Source: Bryoerythrophyllum caledonicum (Eukaryota; Streptophyta; Bryopsida; Pottiales; Pottiaceae). From it: a stretch of DNA of 64,000 nt. The notes beneath the pieces are model-generated. The model was not told where the DNA came from, made no database searches, and was given only the letters and a program-made list of their open reading frames with translations. The stretch is taken from contig OZ020524.1 of NCBI GenBank assembly GCA_963971425.1, forward strand, positions 17,673,845-17,737,844, written 5' to 3'. Below are positions 1 through 11,649 of this stretch, piece after piece; the stretch's first letter is position 1; each line of letters opens with the position of its first letter. A program made the position numbers and the translations under genes.

Positions 1-120
1 ACATGTTTCTTTTATCTAACCCTCCCAATTTTCTTATCAATTTTAATCCAAATACAATTCACAATTGTTGATTCTATTACCAGAGTAAAAAAAGCCAAAA
101 ATAACGCTTACTTCATATTT

Positions 121-240
121 CAACCCTAGGATCTTACTTAAACTATATTAGTTAACTTGCTTACAAATATTCATCAACTTTCACCGTACGGATTGAAAGA
201 TTATGCTAATGAAGTAGAAAAATACTTCATTCCCTTTCTA
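121..240. repeat. Degenerate copy of the 220-bp TTAA MITE family
   Basis: The stretch carries the phrases TAGGATCTT and CCGTACGGATTGAAAGAT in the same order as the two full copies at 1384-1601 and 63396-63618. No terminal repeats remain. The rest of 1-1383 is AT-rich and shows no gene I can support; its short open frames look like chance in low-complexity T-rich sequence. Confidence 0.45.
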
Positions 241-1383
241 GCGTTATGATGATTAATAGACTTTGACTTGATTTCATGAAAAAAAATTCTCTACAGAAAG
301 TCTAAATTCATTGCCATCATGTCAATCATGATATTAACTCCTTTTTCACCAATTCTTAGAAAAATAAATGAGGTGTAGCATATTCAAACAATTGTACAAG
401 GAATAGAGATTCAAACATTGTCAAATCACATTTTTATTAATTTGTGAACTTCATATTTTTTACAATGAAAATCCATACATTCAATTTAAAGGCTTGCATC
501 ACATCTTGTAGTAGAAAAGTACAAAGTGATAAACTTGAAATTCTCTAAGTTTTATGCGGAGAATAAGAAGTTTTCTAGTACCATGACCCACAATGTGATA
601 AAGTGTTTGACATGGCTTAAAATTTTAATTTTCACTGAAGACAAGATATCTATTTCGACAATATTACAGAAAATAATATTACTTGTATTGAAAATGTCAC
701 ATGAGAAGGTCGCAAAAAAGGTTTTCGGAATTATCAACACTCAAAAGCTTCCAAGCATTCAAGAAGTTTTCCTATAAAATGTCATAACTTGTTTTCCAAA
801 AGTCCAATGACAATGAATTATATAACCATGTACCTCTTATCTTATCTTTCTACAAAATTTCAAGAGTTTTCAAATAAATTTGCAACCATGGAAACATGGA
901 TGAGATCTGCAAAAGCCCACCTCTAGAGTTTTTGCATTTCCGAGTTTAGTTGTAATTTTACTTTCTTTCCAAATCTAGGTTCTTCTTCTACTTTTTTCTT
1001 TTTTTTCCTAATGTGCACTTTTCCTTTCCTCTTATGTTCTCCAATCTTTTTCTTCCTTTTTTCTTATGTTCCAATTCTCTTTTACTCCCATGTCTATATT
1101 CTCATTTTTCCAATACGTTTTTTCCAAATCTTTCTTTTTTTGAATTTGCAAATCTACTTCTCTTTTATTTCTAAGTTCTTGTTTTTCCAATATCTTTCTT
1201 CCAAATGTTTCTCTTTTTTCAAGTTGGAATTTCACTTTTCCTCCATATCTACAAATGTTTTCAAGATTTTTGTTGCAAATTGTTGATATTTGAAAATTGT
1301 ATAAAACCCGCTTCACTTTTAATGCACTAAATGTCCACATTGAGTAGAGAAAAATTATAATGCAATATTTCCTAGAAACGTGC

Positions 1384-1601
1384 TTAATCCCCAAAGGCCC
1401 AAGCCATTTCAGAAGACTCTCTACTTTGTTCATTAAATTGCTAAGATGAACTTATGAAAGATGTACCATAGGATCTTCTAAACTTATACGAGATGATGTG
1501 GTCAAAATTTTGTGAACTATGACTATATGGATTGAAAGATAATTGTGGTTAAAGTGAACATTTTTGTACTCCGTAGGTACACTTGGGCCTTTAGAGATTA
1601 A
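1384..1601. mobile_element. TTAA-flanked MITE, copy 1 (piggyBac-like ends)
   Basis: A 218-bp non-autonomous element bounded by TTAA on both sides. The ends are near-perfect inverted repeats (TTAATCCCCAAAGGCCCAAG against CTTGGGCCTTTAGAGATTAA, two mismatches). The whole body aligns with 63396-63618 in reverse complement, so this is one family present twice in opposite orientation. A TTAA target and CCY-type ends are the hallmark of the piggyBac superfamily, but no piggyBac transposase is visible in this window, so the superfamily call is inference. Confidence 0.7.
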
Positions 1602-2935
1602 CCCTTAAAGGTCTAAGAAGCCACATTTGGGTTGCAACATGGTGTTTTTGTGTATTTGACATATAAGGTATAAAAATTGATGTATAGAGTAGTTACATAA
1701 GTTTGTATTTGTATCGAGCCTAATATGATGACACATAATAATTTAAATTTAGATCATTATTGCACCTACTACATGCTTGAGAAGGTGTAAAATGGTCATA
1801 TATTCTACATGTATGGTGCCGTAATTGAGCATGATAAGGTTCAAATATTGAAATGACCTCCATATGGAAGATGTTAGTTGAAAAATCTTTAATCCAAAGG
1901 TGTATGTCTTGCCTAATTCTAGTATATTATTTGTATGTTAACCCCTAAAAGACTAGAGTCTCCTTCGGGGGGATTTCTGATTTTGGGCAGGTTCCTAAAT
2001 TTTTTTTTAAAATATTTTTTCTCTGAAATTTCTTTTCTAGATTGCCTCTGATAAGAGCTTCGTGGACATATTTTTGTTTTATTTTTTGGAGTTGTGGTTT
2101 GAAAGTTAGTACCACTTAAAGCCAAAAGAGGGGACACCGGGCACCTCCAAATTTTTTGACAAAAGTTTCTATTGACAATGAGATTTTTCACACATAGAAA
2201 GAATATTTCCTTCTTTGGAAAATTTCAAAAAAATTCTTGTCTTTAGTGTAAAAAGGCATTTTATTCCAAGTCAAACATTTTCACACATTGTCGAGCAACG
2301 GGGGAAAAAAACTTCATCCTTTCTACATAAAACCTAGAGATCTTTATATTTTTCACTTTTTATTTTTTCAACAACAATATGTGGTGAAAACCTTCTTATT
2401 GACCGTTTGGATTATCATTTGAATACATACGTAGTTCACAAAAAAATAAAACGTGAAATGGCAATTTTTGAACCTCCACTCCTTGCACACTTGTTTTGAA
2501 TATGCTACACCCCTTTTTTACCTCCAAGAATTGGTGAGTTGGGAAATAACATCATGCTTAAGACAATGGTAAAAGATTTAGACCTTGTACAATGCAAAAA
2601 CTTGATACAAAGTGAAGTCAAAGTCTGCTGACCTACTCAACGCAGGGAAGAAAATGAACCATTGTTTTGACTTTAAACACTAAAATCTATCAATTCGTGC
2701 GGTGGATTGCAACCAAAATTTGATGGCATGTTTATATAGAGGTCTTTTTTAAGATCTTACGGTTGAAAATCCGAAATTCACTTTAAAATGTGATTTTCAT
2801 GTCTCTTTTTGGCAGTGGCAGTTTTGGACTGGTTTTAGAGGGAAAGTGGTCGTGGTCCTTTAGGGGTTAAAGAGTAAAATACATTACCAAATACATAACC
2901 ATATACATGGTCTCCTATTGACCTTTAAGGGTTAA
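1598..2935. mobile_element. TTAA-flanked element (outer), hosts a second TTAA element
   Basis: Bounded by TTAA with a perfect 16-bp terminal inverted repeat, TTAACCCTTAAAGGTC at the left and its exact complement at the right. Its left TTAA is shared with the right TTAA of the MITE at 1384-1601, so the two are abutted. Most of its interior is taken up by another element of the same general type (1938-2870). No coding capacity is seen. Confidence 0.65.
1938..2870. mobile_element. TTAA-flanked element (inner, nested)
   Basis: Bounded by TTAA with inverted ends TTAACCCCTAAAAGAC and GTCCTTTAGGGGTTAA (15 of 16 pair). It lies wholly within the outer element 1598-2935. Its segment 2180-2790 recurs, diverged, at 29150-29725 in the same orientation, so it belongs to a dispersed family. 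No reading frame resembles a transposase; it is probably non-autonomous. Confidence 0.65.
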
Positions 2936-2944
2936 ACTATTTGA

Positions 2945-3310
2945 TTTCCAACCGCGAGCCCCATGCTTCTCCTCATTCTCAACTTTCAAATGGCCATATC
3001 TTGTTCAAAATTTGTCCAAATTAAGCATACAAGGTGTTTTTTGGCATCTACATTTTCTGTAGATTCCAAAAAAACACCTCACACGCCCACTTCGGATAAA
3101 AATTGAATGAGTTATGGCCATTTGAAAGTTGCTGATAAGATTCTTTGGCAGCCCTCGACTGCTGGACGGCTTTTCAGCCCTCAACTATTGGACCTTTTTT
3201 TTTATACTTCTATTGTTGATACACTAAATGTGGACAAGTGAAAAAAATTATGTCCAACTCTTTACTAGAATCGGCAAATAGTGTAGTAGTTGGCATTTAG
3301 TGTATGGTTA
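2945..3310. repeat. Dispersed repeat, copy 1 (pair with 24536-24870)
   Basis: About 350 bp align with 24536-24870 in the same orientation; shared phrases include CCCATGCTTCTCCTCATTC, TTTCAAATGGCCATA and ACACTAAATGTG. Internally it holds a short inverted repeat around AGGTGTTTTTTGGCATCTAC. From 3180 to 4320 the sequence is unusually rich in ACACTAAA/TTTAGTGT words, suggesting a larger old element with repeated subterminal motifs. No gene seen. Confidence 0.55.
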
Positions 3311-5202
3311 TGTCACTACACTAAATGCCTCGTTTGCAATTGGTGTATGGGTTCGCGTTTAGTGTATACTACACTAAACATAAATTTTAGTGTACTTTAC
3401 AAAGGGGCAACTTGGGTTTAACCCCAAACCGAATTGTTGGGGCAGGTATCTTACAAGCAACAATTAATTGTAGAGGAAAGGAAGAATAAGGGGTTAGACA
3501 AGCACGTGGACTTTGGGTTGGGGCAGGTAGAGAGACTGTTACATGCGGATTCAATGCGGACTATAGTACCCAAATTTGTATCTGGTACACTAAAGATGAT
3601 ATTTAGTGTTTAGGGACCAATAGTGTAACTACCCCTATGACTTGACTTTCACTAAATGTCAATTTGTTTACATTTAGTGTTTAATGTCAAAAAATCAGTC
3701 TAACAAAATTGCTCATAACTTTTGCATCACGACGAATTAGAAGATGTACCGTATACCGATGGAATCTCCTTGAAAAAACACATAAGCTAGTCATCTCACA
3801 CAATAGAATTGGTGCGAAATTGATAAAGATATGCCTCCTCAAACTTTCAACCAAAACTCAAGAAATCTGCCCAAAAATATTCACTATAACTTTTTATTTA
3901 AGACGAATTTGAAGATGGGTAAGATGCCATTGGAAGCGTCTTTTCAAATCAGTTTGGATAGGCACCAGAAACTCTCAAATTGGACAAAAACTGCCCCCGA
4001 AATCATCATTTGAAAATCCAGCCTTAAAAAAATCAGCCCAACATGGAAGGTTTGCTTTTGACATGTGGCGAGATTTGGGTGACTTGCAATGAATGGTGGC
4101 ATATGACATTGTTACATAACCAACACTAAGTGTCATCATGTTAAAATGCAATAATGGCCAAAATTACAGTTATTGATAATTAGTGTTTGAATTGACATTT
4201 AATGTTGTTACATTTCTAGGGTAATTGACATTTAGTGTTTGAGTTCGTAATTAGTGTTGCGAACACTAAATATCATCTTTAGTGTAGTAGTTGTGGTTAT
4301 TCTGTTTACGATGTGTCACACTTCTTAGGATCACATGCATATGCAATACTAGTCATGATTCTGTACTTCTTATCCAGACAACTACTGTAGTTTGGTTGCA
4401 AATTTAATTCAACATTTTTGTGACTTGAGATGTATGTTGCTACAGTTGGTTGACTTCAAAATTTGCCAATTTCATTTTAAAGTAACTTGAGATGTATGTT
4501 GCTGCAGTTGGTTGATTAGATTGTTACGATTATTATTTTTTGTAGGGGCTGATTATAATGATATGCTTATTATGTATTGTTTAGGAAGGATCATCTTGTT
4601 GTTGAGACATTTGTCAAAAACTTCAGAGCGATGCGTACGCTGAGAATTCACACATGAGTACTTGAATTGTGTCTTACTCTTTGTTATTCCATGATCATTG
4701 TAGAGCCTTGTAGTCTTTGCAATTATTGTTGGAAAAGGTTCTAGTTTCTACAGACTTTCATATTCACAGTGCCATTAATGGTGGAATTTGTAACATGCTT
4801 TTAGACATGTTCTTTATAGGCAGTAGTACGTCTGGTGCTTTCCGACGTGCTTGTGTATTTCATTAATTCCATTAACTTCTTTGTCTGCTGCTCATTTCTC
4901 TTTGCTGTTCTACAACCATTTCTCTGTGATCTTTTTGCACTTCTACAGCTCTTGTATATTCTTATTGAACACAGTGGCTTCTGTTTTGTGGTTGCAGGCC
5001 TATACGGATTCTTTTTGAGAGATCTCCGTAATTAGAATTTCGTTGGTTTTCCTACTTTCCTCTCTAATTGTTGCCTAGAGTTTAGTTTTGCTTATAGTTG
5101 ATATCATGAAGTTGTCTTTCACCTAATTGATCCCTTCCTCTCCATTGCATAAATCCACTAGTACTCGTTGAATTGCGTCTTCTTGTAGTACCATGAACTG
5201 AG
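3311..5202. other. Gene-free stretch with ACACTAAA/TTTAGTGT words
   Basis: No supported gene. 3311-4320 keeps the dispersed ACACTAAA/TTTAGTGT words of the neighbouring repeat. 4390-4530 contains a short direct duplication around TGACTTGAGATGTATGTTGCT. The part just before 5203 may be degraded upstream sequence of the Harbinger remnant. Confidence 0.4.
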
Positions 5203-5640
5203 ATGAATACCGTTGACTATGTTGTCTTGTTGCCTACCCTTGTGATATTGCTTCACAATGTTGTAGAGTCTTCGGCACTCCTTCAGTTAGAAAATTCTGA
5301 CGATGACAATGAGGTGGCCCTTCGAGTTGGGATTGTCCATGGCACTATAGTTCAGATGAATATTATTGTGAGTTTAGTCCTTCACAATTTCCGCCTTACT
5401 CATGTCCTTGTGCTCGTTGAAAAAGAGCTGGGATGGTGGGTACTTCTTAGGTCGACGTCTTGGTTCTCCCAAATAGTAATGTTTGAGTTTGATGATGATA
5501 GGTGGATTGAATGCTTCCGCGTGACACGATCTGTCGTTGCCAATCTATCGGAGCTTTTGCAACCTCATATTGAGAGGTAGAATACTCGATATCAATTAGG
5601 TATATCAAATTGTAGTCAGTATCACAACTTCGGTTAGAAC
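5203..5640 (+). pseudogene. PIF/Harbinger transposase remnant (N-terminal part)
   Basis: A 125-residue open frame ends in a stretch with WFSQIVMFEFDDDRWIECF followed by VANLSELLQPHIER. This matches the start of HARBI1-type nucleases, where a D/E-W-I/F-x-x-F-R motif precedes the DDE domain. The homology continues a few codons past the stop (NTRYQLG) and then fades. The catalytic domain is absent, because the sequence passes directly into the Tc1/mariner relic at about 5660. It is a truncated relic and not a functional gene. Confidence 0.6.
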
Positions 5641-5659
5641 AGTTCAGAGGTTAGTAAAA

Positions 5660-6697
5660 ATATTTGTAGAAGATGGAACTTACAAGTGCAAACCTTGCGG
5701 TGGAAGTCACGCTAAAAAACTTAGTGATAGAGATGTTCATAATATTGTGCGTTACAAAAAAACTCATCGTCGCTCCTCAGTCTCAGAGATTACTAGTGCA
5801 TGTCCTTCTAAAGTGTGTAGATGTACTATTCAAAGGATTTTATATAAAGTGGCATTTTTAGTCAGATAGTAGTCAGAAACATGGTTGTCACAGTGGACAA
5901 GTTACTATTCATTTCTTGTCCCATTGGACACGTCCAGTTTCTGAGATGTATGTCTCAAGTAGATGGAACGTGTCCAATGGACAAGAAATGAATAGTAACT
6001 TGTCCAATGTGACAACCATGGTCAGAAAGCCTTTCTTCACGCCTTGTCACATGTCTCAGCGATTTGCTTTTGTTGACAAGTATTGTGGATGGAGTGCATA
6101 AGAGTGGGAGCCTATTGTTTGGACAGATGAATCTACTTTTGAAATTGAAAAAGGATTTTGGCAAATTCATGATTGGAGAAGTACATATGAACGCTATTTA
6201 ATTAAGTTGTATAGTTTCTACTTTTAAAAGTGGACGAAGTTCTTTGATGACTTGAAGCACATTTGTTAGAGGGCAAAAGTCAGAACTTGCCTTTATGCCT
6301 AAAAGTTGATGTTCTGCTTTAAAGGATTTTGTAGAAGTGTTCTACAATGGCAAATTGGTTTATTTTAAGGGTCAAATTTCACAAGGAGAGATCATGGAAG
6401 ATGGCACACCCGTCCATTGCAGCAAAATATGTAAAGAATGGAGACAATTGCGCATTCTCAAAAAGCTCAATTGGCCTGCAAATTCTCTCGATTTCAAACC
6501 AATCAAGAACATTTGGAGGATGTTGAAGATGTGGTGCAACATAGCAAGGAATGCCCTAAAAACGTAGATGTGTTAAAGGTAGTTCTTGAAAGAGAGTGAA
6601 AGTTAGTAAGTGGTACAACGCTCCTTCAACTATGTAATTCTATGCCCTCTAAGTTACTAGCAGTGATTGACTCAAATGGAGGACATACACATTGGTA
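5660..6697 (+). pseudogene. Tc1/mariner transposase relic
   Basis: Conceptual translation across frames shows, in order: a helix-turn-helix region (LSDRDVHNIVRYKKTHRRSS, about 5705-5770); RKPFFTPCHMSQRFAFVDKY; WEPIVWTDESTFEIEKG with the first catalytic Asp of the Tc1/mariner DDE/D domain (about 6108-6155); the WPANSLDFKPIKNIW block that holds the later catalytic position (6472-6520; family consensus WPANSPDLNPIENIW, so Asp-Leu-Asn has become Asp-Phe-Lys and Glu has become Lys); and a terminal AVIDSNGGHTHW, where Tc1-like proteins usually end AVI-x-x-x-G-G-x-T-x-Y/W. Several stops and frameshifts break it, and a hAT-type MITE (5880-6020) interrupts it. It is an old dead copy. Confidence 0.75.
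5880..6020. mobile_element. hAT-type hairpin MITE with perfect 8-bp target duplication
   Basis: A 141-bp foldback element whose ~53-bp arms (starting CATGGTTGTCAC) are almost perfectly complementary around a ~34-bp loop. The flanks are an exact 8-bp direct duplication, GTCAGAAA at 5872-5879 and 6021-6028, the size produced by hAT transposases. It is inserted in the Tc1/mariner relic, and removing it restores one readable frame through the junction, so it is younger than that copy. Confidence 0.85.
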
Positions 6698-6777
6698 GAT
6701 ATAGACTAATTTTTCATGTAATATACATTTTTTGGCTTTGAAATTTATTCCACACGTTACCGATATAGAGGTGATCA

Positions 6778-7262
6778 TGTGTCAAAATTTTCATTATGTA
6801 TCAACAAAAACTCAATCCTAGGGAGGGTGTTGAAGTTGGAGGTAGTGAAAAGCTTTCCCATTTATTTCTCACAACAACACATGTTGATAGATTTGGAATA
6901 TGTTTATTTGTGTAGATCTTTTGGATTTGGAATTTTCCACAATTTTAATCAACGTGGAGATGATTTCATGTCCAAAATTTCATGGTCAAATGATTTTTTT
7001 TGAATCCTTGGGAGGGTGTCAAAGTAGACAGTTGTGAAACTTTTCTCATAGCTACCCTATGTTGATAAATCTTGCATAACTTTTTTTGTATAAATCTCTT
7101 GGACTTGAAACTTAGCACACAAGTTTTCAACATAAATGTGATGTTGTCCCCAACATTTCATGGTAAATAATAGTTTTTCAATCCTTAGAAGGATGTCAAA
7201 GTTGGCAGTAGTGTAGGACACTATCCCAGGAATCGCCAAAACGCCAATTTGAATGTCACTCT
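6778..7262. repeat. Left arm: tandem ~185-bp repeats, inverted partner at 9738-10125
   Basis: Three diverged units start near 6778, 6968 and 7146. They share TGTC-AAA-TTTCATGGTAAA, CAATCCTAGGGAGGGTGT and GTTGATAAAT blocks. The innermost part (GGCAGTAGTGTAGG to ACGCCAATTTGAATGTCACT) is complementary to the start of the array at 9738. The arm therefore forms one half of a large inverted structure. Confidence 0.6.
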
Positions 7263-9737
7263 GTATACACAGAGAAAAAAAACCAATTCATCAAAATTAA
7301 ATACCAACATCATTAATAAATCATATAGTGAGGCTACACTAGAGTTTCCTGAAAGTACTAGGCATGGTGACCCGGAATTAGGTATTGTATCCTCGATTTG
7401 AGTAGTTGCCCTAAATGTGGAGTGCTGAAATTGAGGAACCAAAAAGATTGGGTGAGTAGGGGATGTCCGGTTGAATTTGCAAATAAGGTAGAGGCACCCA
7501 ATTCCGATCACTTAAGCTAGTTGAGGACTCAAATGACATTGTATGTCAGAAACATTTATGAAGAAAGATGCGGAATTAGAAATATAACTCAACAAATATT
7601 TTTTCAAATTGAATCTCAAAGATTTGCGATTGATATAGAATTTAGAAGCCCAAAAACCATCAGAGCCCATAATCAAACTGTGGAGTAGGTGAGATTTGGT
7701 GCCCTCCTTTGCCTAATGCCAATAAATGAGAGTGAGTTAAAAGAGAGAAGACATGCCATGGATAACCAACTCATGGAGGTACCCAATGCCAATCAGTTAA
7801 TACAGATGGCTATATGAGGTTGTACAAATCATGCACATGTGCATGTAGGGTCTAAGCTTAGGAGTCCAGATGGAGCTTGTGGATACTGTAGTACTATTCA
7901 AGGAATGCCAACCAATGGTCCAAGCTGTACTTAAGCAGTGTGTGATTTATATCCCTCCAAAAATTTCCACTTATAGATCTCATACTGAGTTTGTATTTAG
8001 AAAAAGACACACTATCCGCACGTCCTACTGCACCCTCTTTTTTTGCCTAACACAAGCCAACCACGAATCTCTTCAAACCATATAGACGGATGGCACTGGA
8101 TGAGGGGTGTGGACAAAACTTGGCCCCTATTTTTATGTTGGAAGGGGGGCCCTATTTAGACCAAGGTGGAACTTTGTTGATAATTTGGGGTCACATGCAC
8201 CAAACTGGCCCAAAAAATCCCAAAAAAACTTCAGGAACCCCTAAATATCAAATGACAGAAAAATGAGGCCTACCCTGGCCCACCTGCTGTGACATCCGTC
8301 TACATGAAATAAAGAGATCCACCAGCCACCCTGGGAAAACACGACTTTCAGGAAAACTCTACTAAACATAAATTTTACTCTAGTGGTGGCGGAATAAAAA
8401 CAATACATGAGAAGCTGATGGAGGAATGTACTTGTGGATATGCCGCCGTGCCGCCCGGGGCTTCTGTAGCAGCGGCGGAATAAGACACGAGAAAGCTGGG
8501 GCATGGAGGAATGTCCTTGGAGGATATGCCGGTGCATCCCAGGTAAGCGAAATACCTCTTTTTTGACGCAATGAGTACCCCATGACCCCCTCTTTCGTTG
8601 GTTTTATTTCGTCATAACATTGTTACAGTAGTCACTCATTAGTTCATGGTCGCTAGATGAGTCTACTCTTGAGATCAGACTGTAATCTGGCGTGTTGAGG
8701 GAGCTTTCAGTACTCTTGATTGTGTTTCTAGAACAGAGAAACTTTGCTCTTTCTAACAGTAGAGCTTTAACGTGAATGATCCTTGAGTGTTTCCATGCCG
8801 CAGTCAGTAAAAGGGACCCGCCTCAGTCACGGCTTGGTTCCTTTTATTGATTGTGGTATGGATGTTATTGAGGAGTGCAAGTGGATGGTCGTTTATGGAA
8901 GTGGACGATTTGCTCAGTGGGCGCCTCTTGTCGTGATGCCTTTCGTTTGGGGTGTCCTGCTTGCAATCGCTGTAATTATTCTTGCATTGCGGTGGGGGAA
9001 TTTCCAGAGGTGAGGCACTGGTCATTGTTGATTTAGATGTGTAGTCTCCATAGAATCTGCTGAGTCTTCGGAATTCGATTCTCTAGTTGACAATCAGTTG
9101 CAAAGGTCGGAGTTTGGGTTTCATCAACGTCAATGTCAATCTAGTTCTGAAACTTGGGAGAGAGCATGTTTTACTGTGAGCATTGATAGCAAACCTCCAT
9201 TTGGAGCTGAGTTGGTGGTAAATGGGATGGAAGAGGGTTGGATACACCCCAATTTTATAGGCGTTGGCTATGGGTTTTTGTTGGTTCTGGGGAGGCTTAT
9301 GTTCATGTGTTTCCATGTTCAAAGTGTTGTAACCTATCGTATGGCTTGGGCACTGTGGCACATTGTGATGTTTAAGGGTTAACTACATGATGCTCACTTG
9401 CCTGTGTCATCTGCATTCATCTTGGGGAAGCTCCACAATTAGGTTGGAGAGTTGTCGTTACTTGACAGCACTGATTTGTAAGTTCAATTGGTACTCATGT
9501 TCGTAAATCATTCGTATTCACGTCATGTTTGCAAATCATTAGTATTCAGGTAGAGTGCGACCCTGGTCCACAACTTTGGCATCAAAATCCATGTTCATTA
9601 TTAATTAATAACTAGCAACATTTATTAATTTAGTTAATACTTTAATTAAAATTAATCAATGAACAATTTAGTTAATTAAATAATCATGTTATCAACTCAT
9701 TTCATGATAATTTAATGATTCAATTTTATGTACATTG
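7263..9737. other. Interior of the inverted-array structure; no recognisable gene
   Basis: No protein I recognise. 8387-8540 is a ~75-bp tandem duplication with GC-rich patches (GGCGGAATAA, GGAGGAATGT, GGATATGCCG repeated). 8947-8990 (GGGGTGTCCTGCTTGCAATC) recurs in reverse complement at 15030-15070. Open frames at 8783-9013 and 9098-9382 have no visible domain. 9366-9382 ends in GTTTAAGGGTTAA, like the right end of a TTAA element, but I found no left partner. Confidence 0.4.
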
Positions 9738-10125
9738 GGGTGACACCCAAATTGGCGCCTTGTGCAATTCTAGGGATTGTGCCCACAGTGCTGCCAACTT
9801 TGACACCCTTCCGAGGGCTGAAAATTTGTTATTTTACCATGAAATCTTAGACACACAATCACCTTTATGTTGAGAACATGTGTACCAGATTTCAAGGCTA
9901 GGAGATTTATAAAAAAAGATATTCAAGATTTACCAACTAGGGGTAGTTGTAAGAAAATTTTCACAACTGCCAACTTTGACACTCTCCCAAGGATTGAAGA
10001 ATTTTTTTTCCCATGGAATTTTTGGAGTGGAAACATCTTTTTGTTAATGACATGTGTGAAAAAATTCTAGTCCAGTAGACTCACAAAAAAGTGATATTCT
10101 AAATCTACCAACAAGTGTAGTTATG
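9738..10125. repeat. Right arm: ~185-bp repeat units, inverted to 6778-7262
   Basis: At least two units in the orientation opposite to the left arm (GCCAACTTTGACACYCTTCC, ATTTACCAAC-AGGGGTAGTT, CATGGAAT blocks). Its inner edge, GGTGACACCCAAATTGGCGC, mirrors the inner edge of the left arm. The arrangement resembles foldback elements or MULEs with tandem-repeat ends. No clean target duplication was found. Confidence 0.6.
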
Positions 10126-10129
10126 AGAA

Positions 10130-10420
10130 ACAAAGTCATGTCAAAATCATTGTATAGTTGTTTATGAGTAAGTAATTAGTTATTGTGTAGTAATTATTTA
10201 GTCATTTCAAAGTGATACAGTTCTGTTTTGTTCAGTCATTGAGTACTTATATCAGAGTCATTCTGTAGTTGTTTTGAGTAAGTATATAGTAATTGTGTAG
10301 AAATTATTTTGTCATTTCAAAGTAATACTTTTACTTTGTTCTATCATTCTGTAGTTATGTCAGAGTTAATGTATAGTTATAGTGTTATAAGTATGTAGTT
10401 AGTGTATAGTAATGCATCTA
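10130..10420. repeat. ~110-bp tandem repeat, about 2.6 units
   Basis: Units share GTCATTTCAAAGTRATAC, TTTTGTTC-RTCATTSWGTA and AGTAATTRT-TAGT. The words GTAGTTATT and AATAACTAC then continue, scattered, to about 11480. This resembles the subterminal repeats of a large DNA transposon whose remnant Myb/SANT-like frame lies at 11650-12410. Confidence 0.5.
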
Positions 10421-11089
10421 CATGGATTGTTTAATTACAATTGTGTTTGGTGGCCTCGCAGTACCATGTGGGAGATTTAGAGATTTAGTGATATTTTAGA
10501 ATATCCAACTACTGAAGCTCAACCATGATTGAGGGTTGGTTTTTGATTAGGCATGTATTTCTCGGCATTGGTAGGGATTTTGGTACTATGTTTTGACATG
10601 GACTTTGGAGCATTTTGTTGAAAGGGACAATATAGCACTATTTATTTACTATTGTACTTGTAAACTATTCACTATGTATGAATGGGTTTTTTGAGCGCAT
10701 ATTGTGTACACAATTCCTATGTATAGATATTTGCTAACTAATAATTTCACTTGAGAAAAACTCCTTAATTACTAGAAGGTAACTATGGAATTATTAGATA
10801 ATTATTCGAGAATCACTTATTTGGTAACTAATAAATAGGTCTTATTAACTCAACAATAACTACATGAAACTATTCAATAATTGTGTAATATCTCAAGAAT
10901 CACTAAAAAAATAACTTTGAAATAAATATTAAACAACTTTAGAACAATTATATAGTAAGAAGAGAATAAGTGTGATTTAACTTTACAAATGCATGTAATC
11001 TATAATAAGAAAATATGTACTACAAAAATAAGTTATAAATGACTATGGTAACATTGCAAAATAACTACAAAATAACTACATAGCGTGCT

Positions 11090-11345
11090 TACAGTTTTCA
11101 TCCAATTAAATGCCTCCACGTAAAAGCAAGTGGGTCTCAGAAGAAATGATAGATAAGCTGCCATATATGATTACACGTCATCAAGGAAAACATGTCATCG
11201 CCCACATCAATTGCCATCCCAATTCCACCTCATCGTGAAATCCACGTCAATATCCACCTCAAATTCCACGTTCGACTCAAATCCACGTCATTAGCCACCT
11301 CATCACCCCCCCAAGATGACGTTCTATGTTGGCAGATGGATGAAA
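11090..11345. repeat. Clustered TCCACGTCA / CCACCTCA motifs
   Basis: Within 250 bp, AATCCACGTCA or close variants alternate with CCACCTCA at irregular 15-35-bp spacing on one strand. This looks like subterminal transposase-binding repeats of an old DNA transposon and not like coding sequence. Confidence 0.4.
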
Positions 11346-11649
11346 AATCCACGTGGCAAAAAGAATAACTACAAAAATCATCAACTTACAACAATAATTG
11401 TGCCCGTTTAAAAAATTTCTGTAGTTATTCTTTGGTCTTGCCTCTTTGTTTAGTTATTGATTGCCCATTTATAGTTGAACTAAGAGGCAGACCCCTATTT
11501 ATTTATCCCTAGATTTCTAGTAGTGAAAGTAATTTGGGACTGCCCTAGTTTTGTGAAGTTTTGCCATGATGGCTAGTCCCCATATTGATGGTTTTGATGA
11601 TGCTTGAGGGAGAGCCTTCTTAAGTCCGCCGGGAAGATAAAGGGAGGAA

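Noticed and set aside
1011-1433. Overlapping frames on both strands near 1-1.4 kb
   Set aside because: T-rich low-complexity sequence partly overlapping a MITE; no motif in either frame.
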